64,000 bases of DNA, from assembly GCA_029262995.1 (NCBI GenBank), contig JAJCYH010000025.1, positions 16,256 through 80,255 of the forward strand, in the 5' to 3' direction. A program made the translations under genes and the position numbers. The stretch is from Saprospiraceae bacterium. GTDB lineage: Bacteria > Bacteroidota > Bacteroidia > Chitinophagales > Saprospiraceae. Below the pieces are notes generated by a model that was given only the letters and a program-made list of their open reading frames with translations, did not search any database and was not told the DNA's origin. Shown here one piece after another: positions 63,850 through 64,000 of this stretch; position 1 is the first letter of the stretch, and each line of letters opens with the position of its first letter.

Positions 63850-64000
63850 ATGGAGTTTCACGTCTATATACTATATTCTCATAAACTCAATCGGTTTTAC
63901 ATCGGTCAAACCACAAATCTTGCAAATAGATTAGAAGAGCATAATAAAGGCCAATCTTCTTATACATCTAAAGGCACTCCTTGGATACTTATTTGGTCTA
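63850..64000 (+). CDS. GIY-YIG endonuclease (partial)
   Basis: Starts ATG at 63850, reading MEFHVYILYSHKLNRFYIGQTTNLANRLEEHNKGQSSYTS..., open to the window edge; too short for the ORF track. YIL and YIG with Arg and Glu of the GIY-YIG nuclease domain (UPF0213-type) are visible. Single-domain GIY-YIG proteins are small (about 80-100 aa), so about half is present. Function is DNA cleavage; biological role unclear. Confidence 0.85.
   Translation, partial: MEFHVYILYSHKLNRFYIGQTTNLANRLEEHNKGQSSYTSKGTPWILIWS

Overview
The window looks like a piece of a low-GC Bacteroidota chromosome, most likely from the Saprospiria or a close relative. The evidence is a type IX secretion C-terminal tail, SusC/FecA-like TonB receptors with FecI/FecR-type regulators, a DUF4249 lipoprotein, Bacteroidota-type -7 boxes (TAnnTTTG), several TTG starts and weak Shine-Dalgarno sequences. 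The genus cannot be read from the sequence alone.

Layout. (1) 1-8774 is the right end of an integrative element that enters from the left. A tyrosine recombinase points away from the 3' end of an initiator tRNA-fMet gene, followed by a coiled-coil protein, an excisionase-type HTH protein, a possible replication initiator and two small phage-like proteins. Its cargo is an operon of a C5-cytosine methyltransferase, a NERD-nuclease/SF1-helicase fusion and a third unknown gene cut by the window edge, probably a restriction or defence system. (2) 9.0-17.7 kb holds a Kunitz-type lipoprotein, two exported serine hydrolases of the class A beta-lactamase fold, a nucleotide-translocase-like membrane protein fused to HEAT-like repeats, and an exported dikinase-like protein whose domain order matches glucan water dikinases. 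(3) 17.9-29.7 kb is an envelope locus on the minus strand: rpe, a TonB-dependent receptor, a lipoprotein, an ECF sigma factor, a probable anti-sigma protein with a C-terminal beta-barrel-like domain, and a 1565-residue T9SS protein with four cohesin-like modules and one dockerin-like segment. (4) 29.7-57 kb is mostly conserved housekeeping: a DEDD exonuclease, a VWA/MoxR-type AAA pair, lepA, a Nudix-type regulator divergent from threonine aldolase, a bifunctional nuclease, etfAB, dapF, a TonB-like protein, xseAB, trxA, DUF58, PPK2, an S4 protein, 3-hydroxyacyl-CoA dehydrogenase, pfkA, cutA, and a group of acyl-metabolism-like enzymes. (5) 57-63.4 kb has a Crp/Fnr regulator and a complete fecI-fecR-receptor-DUF4249 operon. 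(6) The right end holds tRNA-His, a pair of long hairpins and the start of a GIY-YIG nuclease gene.

How the parts work together. The sigma/anti-sigma/receptor loci (two of different design) link outer-membrane uptake or surface protein production to gene expression. etfAB, the 3-hydroxyacyl-CoA dehydrogenase, the ACAD10/11-type kinase, the PECR-like SDR and the MDR reductase suggest acyl-CoA turnover. Genes are tightly packed and several convergent pairs overlap at their 3' ends.

The best candidates for something undescribed are the Dcm/NERD-helicase/unknown operon on the tRNA-fMet element, the exported dikinase with serine hydrolase and nucleotide-carrier neighbours, the sigma-linked protein that seems to join an inner-membrane anti-sigma region to an outer-membrane-type barrel, and the bacterial Kunitz lipoprotein.
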